64,000 nt of DNA from Plotosus lineatus (GCA_024760905.1 CM045731.1:24182501-24246500); one strand, 5' to 3'; numbered from the stretch's first letter, positions 45,509 through 57,163 are shown. The notes: a model not told the origin generated them from the letters alone. Numbers and translations are program-made.

Positions 45509-45849
45509 TCAGTCTGTATTTTGTAAACAATGAATGCAGCGTCATTGTGTCATTATGTCAGTGTACTACGTAGGTACGTCTCAACTCAAAATTTGACTTA
45601 AAAAAAAAACATAAAATCGAAAAAACGTAAAACAGATGAACATAAGTCGGGAGCATCTGTATATAGCTCAACGTTGAGCATCCACATCCACATGCTCTTG
45701 GCATTGAGCAATCAATGATGCAATACTGGGTTTACACAGCATGAATCAGGGAAGATTGAGGATAATGCATTTTTATAGCAAGAGGTCAGAGGAGAGATTT
45801 AAAAATAACTCAGTCATGCTTTAAAATAAATCCAATAATACTGCTAAGC

Positions 45850-46002
45850 GGGGCAGTGGTGGTAAAGGTGCTGGATCATCTATCCCAAGGTTGGGGGGTC
45901 AAGCCCCACTATCAACGCTTTGCCACTGTCCCAACAGTGCAACCAACTGGGTTATCAAAGGTCGACCATGTTTCTAACTGTCTATGGTGAGAGGTTCATG
46001 TA
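45850..46002 (+). repeat. SINE-A (L2-type), 5' part, interrupted by a MITE
   Basis: Head (ggggcagtggtggtaaagg) and body up to gaggttcatgta. It continues at 46766 after the 763-bp insertion. Confidence 0.88.
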
Positions 46003-46447
46003 CAGTGGTACATCACTTTACGAAACTCTCAACAAACAAAAAATGCAGGTTATGAAATGTATTTTCCTAATTTTTTTGTCTCTGGATATGAAACAAATTC
46101 ACGTTACAAAAGCGCCATCTTGAAAATTCAATTGCGCCATTCAAACATTAAAACGCGCCATTCAAACATTCAAACAATGTAGAGCTGTTCTCCCATCAAT
46201 GACATTCAAACATTCCACTCCGCTGGCTTCCCATTGGCTAGGAGGGATAACGCAGCTACCTCCATTGCCTATCTCCCAACATCCCACCCCGCTGGCCTCC
46301 CACTGGCTAGGAGGGATGACACAGCTCCCTCCCATAGTCTATTATAGAGCTGCAATAGGCATAATGCTTTGCGTGTAAAGGACAGAGTTTAGATTATAAC
46401 TCTGATAAGAAGACATGCTCAACACACGCATGCACACACACAGGCAT

Positions 46448-46512
<65 letters not shown>

Positions 46513-46765
46513 CGATTTCCAGTGCGAGTGAGAAAAAACAACGGGCTCGAGTGATATCGCAAAGGAATATGGCCAAACCCATTTACCATCAGTATGATAT
46601 TGAAGCAGAAGGAGCCTTAAAATGCTTTTATAATTTTTAAAGGGTTTATGGGGTAGTATTGGGAGCCTTGGAACAAATCATGTGTTTTACTGTTCAATTT
46701 ACGAAAAATACAGGTTACGAAAAAGGCTCTGAAACTGATTAATTTCGTAAAGTGAGGTACCACTG
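46003..46765. mobile_element. Tigger-like MITE (763 bp) inside a SINE
   Basis: The two ends are inverted repeats of 23 bp with one mismatch (cagtggtacatcac on the left; gtgaggtaccactg on the right). The target TA is duplicated (46001-46002 and 46766-46767), confirmed by the interrupted SINE sequence. It contains two diverged copies of an 80-bp block (about 46188-46335) and a (CA)n tract (46447-46510). No transposase is present. Confidence 0.9.
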
Positions 46766-46957
46766 TAAAAGAACCATTGCTGAGTTTTGACAAAAGTAGG
46801 CTGTATAGCTATCAACATGTTTCTGCTCTGTGATGGTCTGGTGAGCTATCCAGGGTGTCCACTGCCCTCTCCCAGAGTCAGCTGAGATGAGTGCCAGCCT
46901 CCCTATGAACCTAATTAGGATTAAGCAGTTCAGAAACTGGATGAATGAATGAATACT
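46766..46957 (+). repeat. SINE-A (L2-type), 3' part
   Basis: Resumes with taaaagaaccattgctgag, and the L2-like tail ctaattaggattaagcagttcag, ending in GAAT repeats. Confidence 0.88.
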
Positions 46958-48045
<1,088 letters not shown>

Positions 48046-48123
48046 AATCTAACTTAATATCAATTATTATTATTATTAGTATTGTTATGATTATATTCAG
48101 AGTTCATAAATCGTAGTAAATTA

Positions 48124-48130
<7 letters not shown>

Positions 48131-48171
<41 letters not shown>
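48131..48171. repeat. (GT)n microsatellite
   Basis: GT repeat just past the gene 1 stop codon, in the 3' UTR or flank. Confidence 0.95.
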
Positions 48172-48173
<2 letters not shown>

Positions 48174-48192
48174 CTTTGTTGTTGAGGCTTAC

Positions 48193-48300
48193 TTAGCTAG
48201 CTTTGATGCTCGCATATACTGCAGTATCTGCTGCTGCCACTGGAGTCTGTGCTGCTCTTTCTCTTTTACTGTGGACTACAGTTGTGTATGTCACATCATC
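48193..48300 (-). CDS. Gene 1 terminal cytoplasmic exon with tyrosine motifs
   Basis: The acceptor (ctgacag) precedes 36 codons including TAA (48193-48195). The exon opens with [15 protein letters not shown] fits the ITIM pattern. It later has TAVYASI, a second tyrosine in a looser V-Y-A-S-I setting. It only reads open when entered in phase 0. The matching exon of gene 2 has exactly the same length. Confidence 0.82.
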   Translation of the reverse strand, partial: DDVTYTTVVHSKRERAAQTPVAAADTAVYASIKAS

Positions 48301-48541
48301 CTGTCAGAATCAAGCATCAGTACCATATTATTGCCCGCACACAGATAAGATACATACACTTTCAGAGTGATACACACCTGTTCTTCATCCTTCTTGTTTA
48401 TACATTGCGAATTTACAGTTGCGTACAGAACTGTAGAATCATCCTTGTGAGGAAAAAGAAGATAAGGAAATGTGGAGCATTAGAACATTCACCACCCCCA
48501 CCCCCACCACCCCCACAAACAACAACAATAACAAAAATAAC

Positions 48542-48611
<70 letters not shown>

Positions 48612-48778
48612 CTATAATCCTTAGTACCGCAGATGTCTACACTTGTGAATCAGAGCGGATGTGTGTGTTCACCTTTGTCTCCTTCTCTGACTTCTGTATT
48701 GTTATTCCATCATTGAACTTCCTCTGTCCTCCTTTCTGTCCTAAAGAATCAAACCAGACAGAGTCAGCTTGTAGAAAT

Positions 48779-48858
<80 letters not shown>

Positions 48859-49028
48859 CTCTGAACTTCCAGAATATGATTCCACCAAGTACAAGCAACA
48901 GCAGCAGAGCCCCAGCAACACCCGAACTGATGACGACCAAGTTCATGGTATCTGTGTTGGAGGGTTCATTTGGTTTTGTTTCTTTACATGCACACAGAAA
49001 CCCACACAGAAACCACATGTTAGCAAGT

Positions 49029-49107
<79 letters not shown>

Positions 49108-49883
49108 GATGAGATATAAACCTCTCCATTTGGGGTAGAATAGAGTCTCCCAGCTGCCCGCAGTGCCCAGGCAGAGGCACGTAAAGACTGGCAGTTGTCT
49201 GTTGACCTGGAGAAACAACTCAAGTTCCCCCAGTGTATTGTCTCAACCACCCTGAGGCCAGACATCCTCCTGGGGTCAAAGGAGACAAAGAGCATCATCT
49301 TGATGGAGCTCACCGTGCCATGGGAGGACCGACTGGATGAGGCCCATGAGAGAAAGAAGACCAAATATGAAGATCTGGTCGTAGGCTGCCGTAAGCAGGG
49401 CTGGAAGGCACAGTGTATGCCCATTGAGGTTGGCTGCAGAGGGTTCGCAGGCCAATCACTCTATAAAACCTTGAGTGTGCTGGGCATTACAGGGATGGAG
49501 AGGAGAAGAGCCATCAAGAGGATCACTGAGGAAGCAGAGAAAGCCTCAAGATGGCTGTGGATTAGGAGAGGCGATCCATGGGAAAGCAAAAGCCACCTGA
49601 ACACAAGTCGGGTCTGATCAACCATGACTGGGTCGCCTGGGCGAGGGTGTCTGATGTTGAAAGACCCGAAACATCCGAGGACATCAGGTTACATCACTGA
49701 TGATGTGTTCAGGAGCATCCTAGAGATGTATCATAACAATCACAGATTCTTCTATAATCACCTGAAGAGAGAGGATGGTTTCACCACCCCTCGAAACAGA
49801 TCTGTAGTGATAAATGGAGTTTCAATAGAAAGTCTTTGTCCTGTCCTTTTATTTTTGTTATTTGCTCATCTACTCAGAAAATC

Positions 49884-49946
<63 letters not shown>

Positions 49947-52900
49947 TCCTTCTCAAAAAATTAGCATATTGTGATAAAGTTCATTATTTTCTGTAATGTA
50001 CTGATAAAAATTAAACTTTCATATATTTTGGATTGATTGCACACCAACTGAAATATTTCAGGTGTTTTATTGTTTTAATCCTGATGATTTTGGCATAACC
50101 TAATTAACCTAATCATCTGAATCAACCAATTAACTCTAAACACCTGCAAAAGATTCCTGAGGCTTTTAAAAACTCTCCACGTCCGAGTCCATGGTTCTCA
50201 GCCTGAAAAGGGTGGAATGCACCCTAAAGGTCTGGAATGAGGTCCTTCCCTAAATGGAAGCATTCATGTATTTTGGAGTCGTGTTCATGAGTGAAGGAAA
50301 GGATGGAGTGAGAGATTGACAGTCGGATTGCTGCAGCCTCTGCTGTACAGCAGAGACTGTACAAGTCTGTAGTGGTGAAGAGGGAGCTGAGCAGCAAGGC
50401 AAAGCTCTGAATTTACCAGTCGATGTCAGTTGCGAGCCTCACGTATGGTCATGAGCTTTAGGTCGTGACCAAAAGAACAAGACCTTAGATAAAAGTGGCT
50501 GCAATAAGCTTCCTTTGCTGAGTGGCAGGGATCTCCTTTAGAGATAGCATGAGAAGCTTAGACATCCGGAAGAAAATTGGAGTAGAACCACTGCTCCTCT
50601 ACATTGAGAGGACCCAATTGACTCAGGGATATGGTTAAAATGCCTCTCAAAAACTTCCCTGATGTATTGTTTGGGGCATGTCCAATCAGAAGAGACCCCA
50701 GGCCCAGCCTAGAATGTGCTGGAGGGATTATGTCTCTTGGCTGGTCTGAGAATGCCGAGGTGTCACCCAGGAAGAGCTGAAGGAAGTGGCTGGAGAGAGG
50801 GACGCCTGCATCACATTGCTTGAGCTGCTGCCCAAGCGACTTGACCCCATATTAAGCGGAGGAAGATGAAGATGAGTATGAAGGTTGGTTTTGTAGTTGT
50901 ACCAGCTATAAGAAGTATAAGAGTTTGAGTGTTGTGTTTCAGTCTTGGTCCAAGATGATGCATTAACCTGTCTGAACAAGCATGACTTTTAGTAACAGTG
51001 TTGTGTCGTACCGGGTTTGGAAGTTGTTTTGCTCGATGGTTTGGATGGTGAAGGTATTGCTGGTGCATCTGCAAGGAGAGAAAGATTTCATCCATTATAA
51101 ATAAATCCAGGAATCCTAGTGAAAAGTGAAAGTAAATCAGAACAGTTATTCATTTGCGACACCACTTTATTCCACTGGGGTGGCACAGTGTTGTAGTGGT
51201 TAGCATATCCACCTCACAGCAAGAAGGCATGGGTTTGATTCCCAGCCTGGGAACTCTGTGTGGAGTTTGCATGTTCTCCTCATGCTTGTGTGGGTTTCCT
51301 CGGGGTACTCCGGTTTCCTCACACAGTACAAAAAATATGCACAGTCGGCTAATTGTTTGTTAAAAAAATCACCCATAGGTGTGAGTGTGAATGGTTGTGT
51401 GAGTGTTGTCCCTTCAATGGCCTGTCAAGATGTCCAGGGTGTACTCCGATCTCGCCCAGAGTCAGCTGGGATGGGTGCCCGCCTTCCCGCTACCAAAATT
51501 ATGATTAAGAGGTTTCGAAAATGAATAAATGAATTACACACTTGCATTAATTTCCCATGAGGATGATTTACAGGAGCTCGTTTTACCTTTCACTGTGAGA
51601 CGGACGTCTCTATAGCCTCTGTTGATCTTACACCTGTAATCTCCTCCATCCTCTACAGTCAGGTGTGATATGAGTAGAGAGAGATTTCCTGGATGCTGAT
51701 CTTTAAAACCCTGAACTCTGTGTGTGTAGTGATTTGTCTGGTCCTTTGGGAAAATTTCTTTGTGATCAGGTTTTTTATAAACAGTCCATCTGAAAGTTTG
51801 TGGTGTGGCTTGTAGTTCAGAGCAGGAGCAGGACAGAAGGACAGACTGTCCCACATATCCAGTCACACTCACACTCTCTGTGTTTACTGTGCAGCCTGAA
51901 AAATGAACAAATCTCAACATAATATACATTACAATAATTTGTGATGAGATTATCACTGAAGTAGCATCAAGAATCACAACAAGTTGTTTACCTTTAACAG
52001 TGAGTCTGAAGTCTCTGTTATCACCTCCTTGAACACGACACCTGTAATCTGCTCCATCCTCTTCAGTCAGGTTTGATATGAGCAGAGAGAGATTTCCTGA
52101 AGCGTGATCATTAACCAGCTGAAATCTGTGTTTGTACTGATGACTCTCCGGTGATATCTCTACCCAACCGTTTGTGTACTTTAACCATCTGAATGTTGGA
52201 GGTTTGGTGTGGAGATCAGTGCAGGAGCAGGACAGCAGAACTGAGCCTCCTGTGTATGCAGTGATCTCACTATAGGATCCATGTCCTTCCAGTCTGCAGC
52301 CTGGAGACACACAGCAGTTAATGATCTGTTCATTAGTAGCTCCACAATCTGCAGCAACTCTACACAACTACAGCAACCTGAAACTCCAAAACTCACGAAT
52401 GTCCACAGTAGGGATGTAACTGAATATGAAATCATGAACAGATAACTACACAACTACAGAAAACCTGAGAATGTGAACAGAATTTAAATCTTCTGGATTT
52501 GACCTCACAACCTCACAATCCGAGAAACCACTTCCTTCATCTAGTGAACACTAATACAATCACATTTACCAGATAATTAACTAACACTTCAACTTGAATT
52601 TATTTTAATCAACCAAACTTATACAAGTGAATAAACTTCCATTTTAAAGGGATTTATTGTAATTTTAAATCCTCTCGAAAATGAAAAGCACAAAACAATC
52701 CAATCATTTTAAAATGTTACACAAACAGAATCTTGATCATTCCTACACCTGCATTAAACATTCAATATCCCACAATGCATTGTGTTTTCTGGTATCCTGC
52801 TGTAACCCATTGCTAATAAAACAATATTTTGCTGTAAAATGTGAAATGCTGTAAAGTTTCACATCGTGTTTAAATCCAGATACACCGAGTTCACATCCCA

Positions 52901-53022
52901 ATGCAGGAAAAATAACTCAAATCATTTCAGTAGTTCAGTCTGCACTACATTTCCACATCACTTAAAAACAAACATTAAAAGATTTAAACTGTAAATACTT
53001 TCATATTTTAATTCTACAAAAC

Positions 53023-53078
<56 letters not shown>

Positions 53079-53132
53079 AGACTCACCTGCAGTGATGTAT
53101 GGAAGAAAGAAAAGATAAAAACACACGAACAT
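48193..53132 (-). CDS. Two-Ig-domain inhibitory-type receptor, gene 1 (spliced span)
   Basis: Predicted type I immune receptor read right to left: leader (53087-53132, alternative 53579-53627), Ig D1 (51992-52300), Ig D2 (51587-51895), stalk (51012-51068), transmembrane (48859-48951), possible cytoplasmic exon (48672-48740) and terminal ITIM exon (48193-48300). Leader through transmembrane exons all join in phase 1, the rule for Ig-superfamily genes. The architecture (two V-type domains, ITIM-like tail, tandem paralogue) fits teleost DICP, CD300-like or pIgR-like receptors; the exact family is inferred. ITIM receptors recruit SHP phosphatases when ligated. The TM-to-tail junction is not fully resolved. 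The introns contain LINE, Tc1 and SINE remnants. Confidence 0.8.
48543..48608. repeat. (CA)n microsatellite
   Basis: Intronic CA repeat between the gene 1 cytoplasmic exons. Confidence 0.95.
48672..48740 (-). CDS. Gene 1 possible cytoplasmic exon
   Basis: Plausible acceptor (attctttag) and donor (AAAG|gtgaac) enclose 69 bp that read open in phase 0 ([23 protein letters not shown], charged as expected for a tail) and would join the ITIM exon in frame. The transmembrane exon ends in phase 1, so a direct join would meet a stop. A different acceptor or an unseen exon is required. Confidence 0.4.
48781..48857. repeat. (GT)n microsatellite abutting the TM-exon donor
   Basis: About 38 GT units on the plus strand; on the minus strand this is (AC)n beginning within the splice donor of the gene 1 transmembrane exon. 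Confidence 0.95.
48859..48951 (-). CDS. Gene 1 transmembrane exon
   Basis: 31 codons, phase 1 at both ends: [20 protein letters not shown] and GGIIFWKFR, a membrane span followed by a basic stop-transfer. Acceptor ccaacacag. The donor GTAC runs straight into an (AC)n repeat of about 75 bp. The span has no charged residue, so there is no sign of pairing with a DAP12-type adaptor. Confidence 0.85.
49031..49094. repeat. (TC)n microsatellite
   Basis: Intronic TC repeat followed by a short AT run. Confidence 0.95.
49110..49830 (+). mobile_element. Retrotransposon-like C-terminal fragment
   Basis: The plus-strand open segment to 49617 encodes [30 protein letters not shown], then [11 protein letters not shown] and [17 protein letters not shown]. 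The RPD...ELTVPWE pattern with a following Lys could be a restriction-like endonuclease motif, PD-(D/E)xK type. Similar segments occur in fish repeat-derived proteins. It lies antisense in the gene 1 intron, so I take it as a mobile-element remnant rather than a host gene. Confidence 0.5.
49886..49942. repeat. (TC)n(TA)n compound microsatellite
   Basis: CT repeats followed by TA repeats, directly before the Tc1 end. Confidence 0.95.
49943..50176 (+). mobile_element. Tc1 terminal fragment, same family as 10.9-12.5 kb
   Basis: Begins ttggtccttctcaaaaaatt and follows the terminal repeat of the 10.9-kb element (cagaaaat... reading ttctgtaatgtactgataaa, caccaactgaaatatttcagg). An internal deletion near 50100 brings in cctaatcatctgaatcaacc, which matches the subterminal part of the full copy. 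The other end is missing. Confidence 0.85.
50177..50876 (+). mobile_element. LINE C-terminal fragment (same family as 31.96-33.33 kb)
   Basis: Matches the 32.64-33.32 kb stretch (gagtccatggttctcag, then aagcaatttaccagtcgat-like and ttggtctgagaatgccgagg). Many substitutions and frame breaks make it an old copy. It is fused directly to the Tc1 fragment. Confidence 0.82.
51012..51068 (-). CDS. Gene 1 stalk exon
   Basis: The acceptor (ctccttgcag) and donor (CCCG|gtacga) enclose 57 bp, phase 1-1, reading [20 protein letters not shown] across the junctions. The Pro/Ser/Thr/Lys-rich segment is a typical O-glycosylated membrane-proximal stalk. Gene 2 lacks the corresponding segment of about 150 bp. 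Confidence 0.78.
51176..51535 (+). repeat. SINE-B copy in gene 1 intron
   Basis: A well-preserved full copy: head (ggggtggcacagtgttgtagtgg, then gggtttgattcccagc), core (tgtggagtttgcatgttctcc, tttcctcggggtactccgg) and 3' domain. The same copy is present at the same place in gene 2 (60152-60512), so it predates the duplication. Confidence 0.9.
51587..51895 (-). CDS. Gene 1 Ig domain 2 exon
   Basis: 309 bp, phase 1-1, acceptor ttttcag, donor AAAG|gtaaaa. It encodes a V-type Ig domain starting [11 protein letters not shown]-strand Cys in [11 protein letters not shown], core Trp in FRWTVYKK, and the F-strand signature [13 protein letters not shown], ending RLTVKG. A second Cys beside the canonical one (CSC), as in domain 1, hints at an additional disulfide. 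Confidence 0.92.
51992..52300 (-). CDS. Gene 1 Ig domain 1 exon
   Basis: 309 bp, phase 1-1, acceptor tgtctccag, donor AAAG|gtaaac. The domain begins [20 protein letters not shown], with [21 protein letters not shown], the D-strand [19 protein letters not shown] and [16 protein letters not shown], ending RLTVKG. It is presumably the ligand-facing domain. It contains an N-glycosylation site within SGNLSLL. Confidence 0.92.
53027..53077. repeat. (GA)n microsatellite
   Basis: Pure GA repeat immediately downstream, in transcript sense, of the gene 1 proximal leader donor. A matching array is at 62003-62051. Confidence 0.95.
53087..53132 (-). CDS. Gene 1 leader exon
   Basis: The ATG at 53130-53132 begins [15 protein letters not shown] and the exon ends in phase 1 at ACTGCAG|gtgagt, matching the phase of the Ig D1 exon. 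It encodes a short hydrophobic signal peptide. The donor is followed within a few bases by a CT repeat. Confidence 0.75.
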
Positions 53133-53207
53133 TTTTAATAATTAATATTCACTACACACTAATATCCACCAGCAGAGACACCCTGTGTTCATGTGAGTGT
53201 TATGGGT

Positions 53208-53317
<110 letters not shown>

Positions 53318-53379
53318 GACTACATTTCCTGTTGTTACTTCCTCTTTCAACAGTTTCAACATAGGATGGGGCACACAAT

Positions 53380-53381
<2 letters not shown>

Positions 53382-53462
<81 letters not shown>

Positions 53463-53514
53463 GTCTATCTATCTATCTGTCTATCTGTCTATCTGTCTGT
53501 CTGTCTGTCTGTCA
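53382..53514. repeat. (TATC)n / (TGTC)n microsatellite
   Basis: About 30 tetranucleotide units grading from CTAT to CTGT. The matching array in gene 2 is 62377-62509. Confidence 0.95.
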
Positions 53515-53578
53515 ATCCATGTATTTCTTTCTTTTAAAAGTATGTATTTTATGAGAATTGGATCTGATTATTACTCAC

Positions 53579-53627
53579 CTTCAGTGATATGATACTGTAT
53601 GAGGAGGAGAAGAAAACACACCTGCAT
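53579..53627 (-). CDS. Gene 1 alternative leader exon
   Basis: The ATG at 53625-53627 begins MQVCFLLLLIQYHITE, and the exon ends GAAG|gtgagt in phase 1, so it could also splice to Ig D1. It may be the real or an alternative first exon. The same exon is kept in the gene 2 copy (62580-62628). Confidence 0.55.
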
Positions 53628-53759
53628 TCTTACTGTTGGCCCGAAACACACACATTAATCCAAAGAGAGAATTAGAGCTCAATACACACTGACCCCCTGC
53701 TGCACCGTGTACAGTACACTCTGTACATCACCCTGTACCACATTCAGACTCTTACAGTA

Positions 53760-53822
53760 AGTGCTAACACAGGAAGTTTCAATTTATCTCTTCATCACTG
53801 ACCAGACAGAAGTGAAAATGTC
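53760..53822 (-). promoter_or_regulatory. Candidate ETS/IRF-type promoter sites
   Basis: About 140-190 bp upstream of the distal leader exon the minus strand carries acttcctgt (ETS/PU.1-like); the plus strand carries agaagtgaaaa (ETS-IRF composite-like). Such sites are usual in myeloid receptor promoters. Both are conserved at 62765-62823. Confidence 0.25.
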
Positions 53823-55550
53823 TTTCATATTTCTTGTGCATCAGAAATAAGTTTTTATCCGAAACAGTATCATGTGTAATAAATTTCATTTCTATATGTC
53901 TGTAATAAACTCAATATATTATTGTGCATATTAAATATCATGAAAATAAACAATAACTTTACAAATCTTATAGTTAAAACAGGAAGTACAAATTTTTATT
54001 TAATTAATTTATTTATATTTGACTGGCAGAAAAATGAATTTATAAATTGGATACCTTTGTATACAAAATTTGAATGTAATATATCAAATCTTATAAAACC
54101 TTTTAAGTTATGGCCCCTGGTAGAGGACTTCCACAAATTCATGTTAAAGCCTGTATATAGATTAGCAGTGAAACAAAATCAAGAACTGAGTTACCGTATA
54201 AGTATAATAATACTTTATAGACATTATTAAAGATCCAGTGTAAATGTACTAGTATGTTTTGACCAACTCACATTGATATATAATATTGTGCAAATTCATG
54301 AAAGTTAAAGGTTCCTACCTCATGCTTCCAAGAAAATTGGAACCCATAATTGCCTACGATGCTTATCCAGTGGTACTCTGGAGTAACATAAAACGTTCTC
54401 AAGATATAATTTCTGTAGCTTTCTGTAGCTATGTTGCATACATCAATCTATTAGCAGGATCCATACCTCTGTCTACATGCAGATCCTGCTCAGTTTTCGT
54501 GTTCTTCTGATACATGTAACAGTGGTTAAAAAACGCAATGGTCTCTGGGAGAGGATTTTAATTAACTTACTTACTTATTGCTATTATCAGGGTTCTGCCC
54601 AGAATTGCTATGATCAGGGTTCTGCCCAGAATTTTAAGAGAGGTGGCTATAATTTGCCACAGAGATTGAAAAGTGCCAGAAGTGCTAAACTTCTCTCGGG
54701 GGGGGGGTCCGGGGGCTCCCACTGGGAAATTTGTGCAAACTGAAAGCTCCTGATATGCATTCTGGTGTATTCTAGCAGTAAATATTAGGACTGCAGAATG
54801 TACTGTGTTCCACTAAACATATGCGAAACATCCACTGAACATATATAAATAGGGAAACATGAACTCACACAATCTTTTCAACTGGAGCTCCAACAAAGGT
54901 CGAAAAGGTTAACAATAATTAACACTAAATGTGACTCGTTACACTGGGGCTAATAATAAAAAGTAGTCATTTATAAATTTCAGGGTAAGTAATGTGACTT
55001 ACGCTTCAAGCCGACCGCCTAATGAAGGCTAAACTGAAACACACTTACCGATGAAAAGTTTCTTTCTCTCCGACAGCGTGCACGGTTTTGACAGCCAACA
55101 GCGCAACAAGAATTAACCATATTGACACAAACAAGTTACACCTAACACATTCCAATAAAATTTGATGATGTTATGTTTAAAAATGGACTATTTTAAGGAC
55201 GCCAAAGAATGTTGACTCTCAATTGAAAATAGTACCGAAGTTTTGTTTTGCCCGAACCGGAAGTTGAAGCTGAATTACCACGTGAAAGGGGCCTGTCCGC
55301 CGTCTAGTGTTTCAGTGTTTCTTCCACGTCATTGGGTTTGGGGCTAAAAGTTGCTTGTTCAATACCTGAACCAGCAAGAAAAACATGTGGTGGTGGTGGG
55401 GCACCAAGTGAACACACAAAAGGTGAAGAAGAAATTTTAATCCGAGAAACTGTTGTTTTATATAACATATCCTTTAGATAATACTTTAAAATATAAATTA
55501 ATTCATAGAGGAAAAATAAAAAAGTACAATGAATGAGTGGAGACACTGCA

Positions 55551-55603
<53 letters not shown>

Positions 55604-55875
55604 ATCATGTATGATGATAATGAGGAAAATGATGATGATTATCGACACAAGGATATTTATTTTTTTCATCTCTGATTTTCAGTTTCTTTCTGCACCACAT
55701 AACTCAAAAAGTAACTGACGTGTTTTGATGAAATGGTTCTCTACAGCAGGGTGTGGTACAAACAGCAATTTGTTGAATTATAGAAACTTGTTGACTTTTG
55801 AGAGTGAAAAAATTTAATCGGATTAATTCCGAAAAATGTCTATTCTTTATTAAAGGAAAAAATCGTCACCAGGGA

Positions 55876-56170
55876 CAGCACGGTTCCATATTGGTTCACA
55901 CATCAACCTCATAACAAGAAAGAATTGGGTTCATGTGCCTGGTTTATGCGTTGCTGTGTGTATTTTGCAAGTCTTTCCACAGTTCAAGGCAATGCACTGT
56001 CGGCTATTTGGTTGTTATAAATTGCCCCTGGCTGTAAATGTGAATGGTTGCGTGTTTTGGCCTTGCGATGTACGGGTGAGCACTTCAGGGTTAATCCTGT
56101 TTTCATTCAGAGTCAGCTTCCTCACGACCATAATAGGCTCAAGCTGTTTGGCAAACTCAAAAAAATGAAA
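55876..56170 (+). repeat. SINE-B copy, diverged
   Basis: Head (gacagcacggttccatattgg), degenerate core, spacer (attgcccctggctgtaaatgtgaatgg) and 3' domain (ataataggctcaagctgtttgg). Confidence 0.65.
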
Positions 56171-56282
56171 TGTATAAATGTTCATCAGGCGTACACTGGG
56201 GGGAGACATTTCATTATAACTTAAATTATAAACGTTTTTTTGCGTCTGGTGGAAAAAACGTGCATGTTATAAGGCCCTCAAA

Positions 56283-56352
56283 TTATTATAATAATAATAA
56301 TTATTATTATTATTATTATTATTATTGTTGTTGTTGTTGTTGTTGTTGTTGT
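56283..56352. repeat. (ATT)n(GTT)n compound microsatellite
   Basis: Trinucleotide repeat changing from ATT to GTT. Confidence 0.95.
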
Positions 56353-56807
56353 ATAAATTTGTTATTTTACTTCTGAAGTGGAAGTTATGTTTTTGCTACC
56401 GATTGTTGATTGGTTTGTTTGTTTTCTGTGACTTTGTTTGTTTGTTTGTCTCACGCAAAGTATTATTGTCATTAATTATTTTGAGGAGTTTCAGTACCAC
56501 CTGAGTTACATTCCAACATATTGTTGTAGATGATCCAGATCCTGGATTGTGAATGCAGTAATGTTTTCAAGAATTCTGTAACACAGTGAAATAACACAAT
56601 TTTTAGAAGTGTGTAACAATAACAGGCCCAACAGGGGGTGATGTACACTCTGTTTTTAGGGGGAGTCTTTTTTTTTTTTTTTTCTTGATTCAGGTTTGCA
56701 CTTTTCCAATGCTTTTCTTGTAATTTTGGAACAAAAATCTTTTTTTTTTTTAAAGAAATGAAATGAATTAAAGTGGACAGTAGACATTGATATATTTGAG
56801 GTGATAT

Positions 56808-56915
56808 TTAGTTGGTTTTGATGCTGGCGGATGCAGCAGTATCTCCTGATACCACTGAAGTGTGTGCTGCTCTCACAGGGTTACTGTGGACTACAGTGAA
56901 GTACGTCACATCATC
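56808..56915 (-). CDS. Gene 2 terminal cytoplasmic exon with ITIM
   Basis: The acceptor (ttcctgcag) precedes 36 codons including TAA (56808-56810). It opens DDVTYFTVV, an ITIM-like V-T-Y-F-T-V. The position of gene 1's second tyrosine (AVYASI) reads AASASI here, so only one tyrosine motif remains. It needs phase 0 entry, as in gene 1. Confidence 0.82.
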   Translation of the reverse strand, partial: DDVTYFTVVHSNPVRAAHTSVVSGDTAASASIKTN

Positions 56916-57080
56916 CTGCAGGAAGAAAATATCAATATCATGTTATTACACACACACACGTGAGTTACACACACGTTTTCATCTTTCTTTCTTTGGTTTT
57001 GCTTTTGGTTTAATAACCGCATACAGAATTATTCTGTAGGAAAAGAAAACATGGAGCATGAGACTAAACTCACATACTGC

Positions 57081-57163
<83 letters not shown>

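Larger units (their letters stand above)
44310..45659. mobile_element. Tigger-like non-autonomous transposon with nested SINE
   Basis: Inverted ends (cagacactccccaacttacg on the left; cataagtcgggagcatctg on the right) lie between TA dinucleotides (44308-44309 and 45660-45661), as for Tc1/mariner-pogo elements. There is no transposase. A SINE-A copy (44847-45204) and an AT array (45449-45500) lie inside. Confidence 0.78.
53823..56807. other. Intergenic region between receptor genes
   Basis: Upstream flank of gene 1 and downstream flank of gene 2. It contains a tandem atcagggttctgcccagaatt pair near 54585-54630, (GT)n at 55554-55600, a diverged SINE-B copy (55876-56170) and (ATT)n(GTT)n at 56283-56352. 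I found no convincing gene. The open frame at 53922-54230 is duplicated at 62873-63226 but looks non-coding. Confidence 0.55.

Noticed and set aside
49020..49424. Minus-strand frame with Arg-Glu repeats opposite the 49.1-49.8 kb fragment
   Set aside because: The repeat is a translated TC microsatellite and the rest is antisense to the retroelement-like frame.
53382..53514. Regular tetranucleotide array resembling a CRISPR-like repeat
   Set aside because: It is a pure TATC/TGTC microsatellite without spacers, in a eukaryotic genome.
53922..54230. Open frame of 102 codons, repeated at 62873-63226
   Set aside because: Its preservation is explained by the recent segmental duplication. It is A/T-rich, lacks domain features or splice context, and starts differ between copies.
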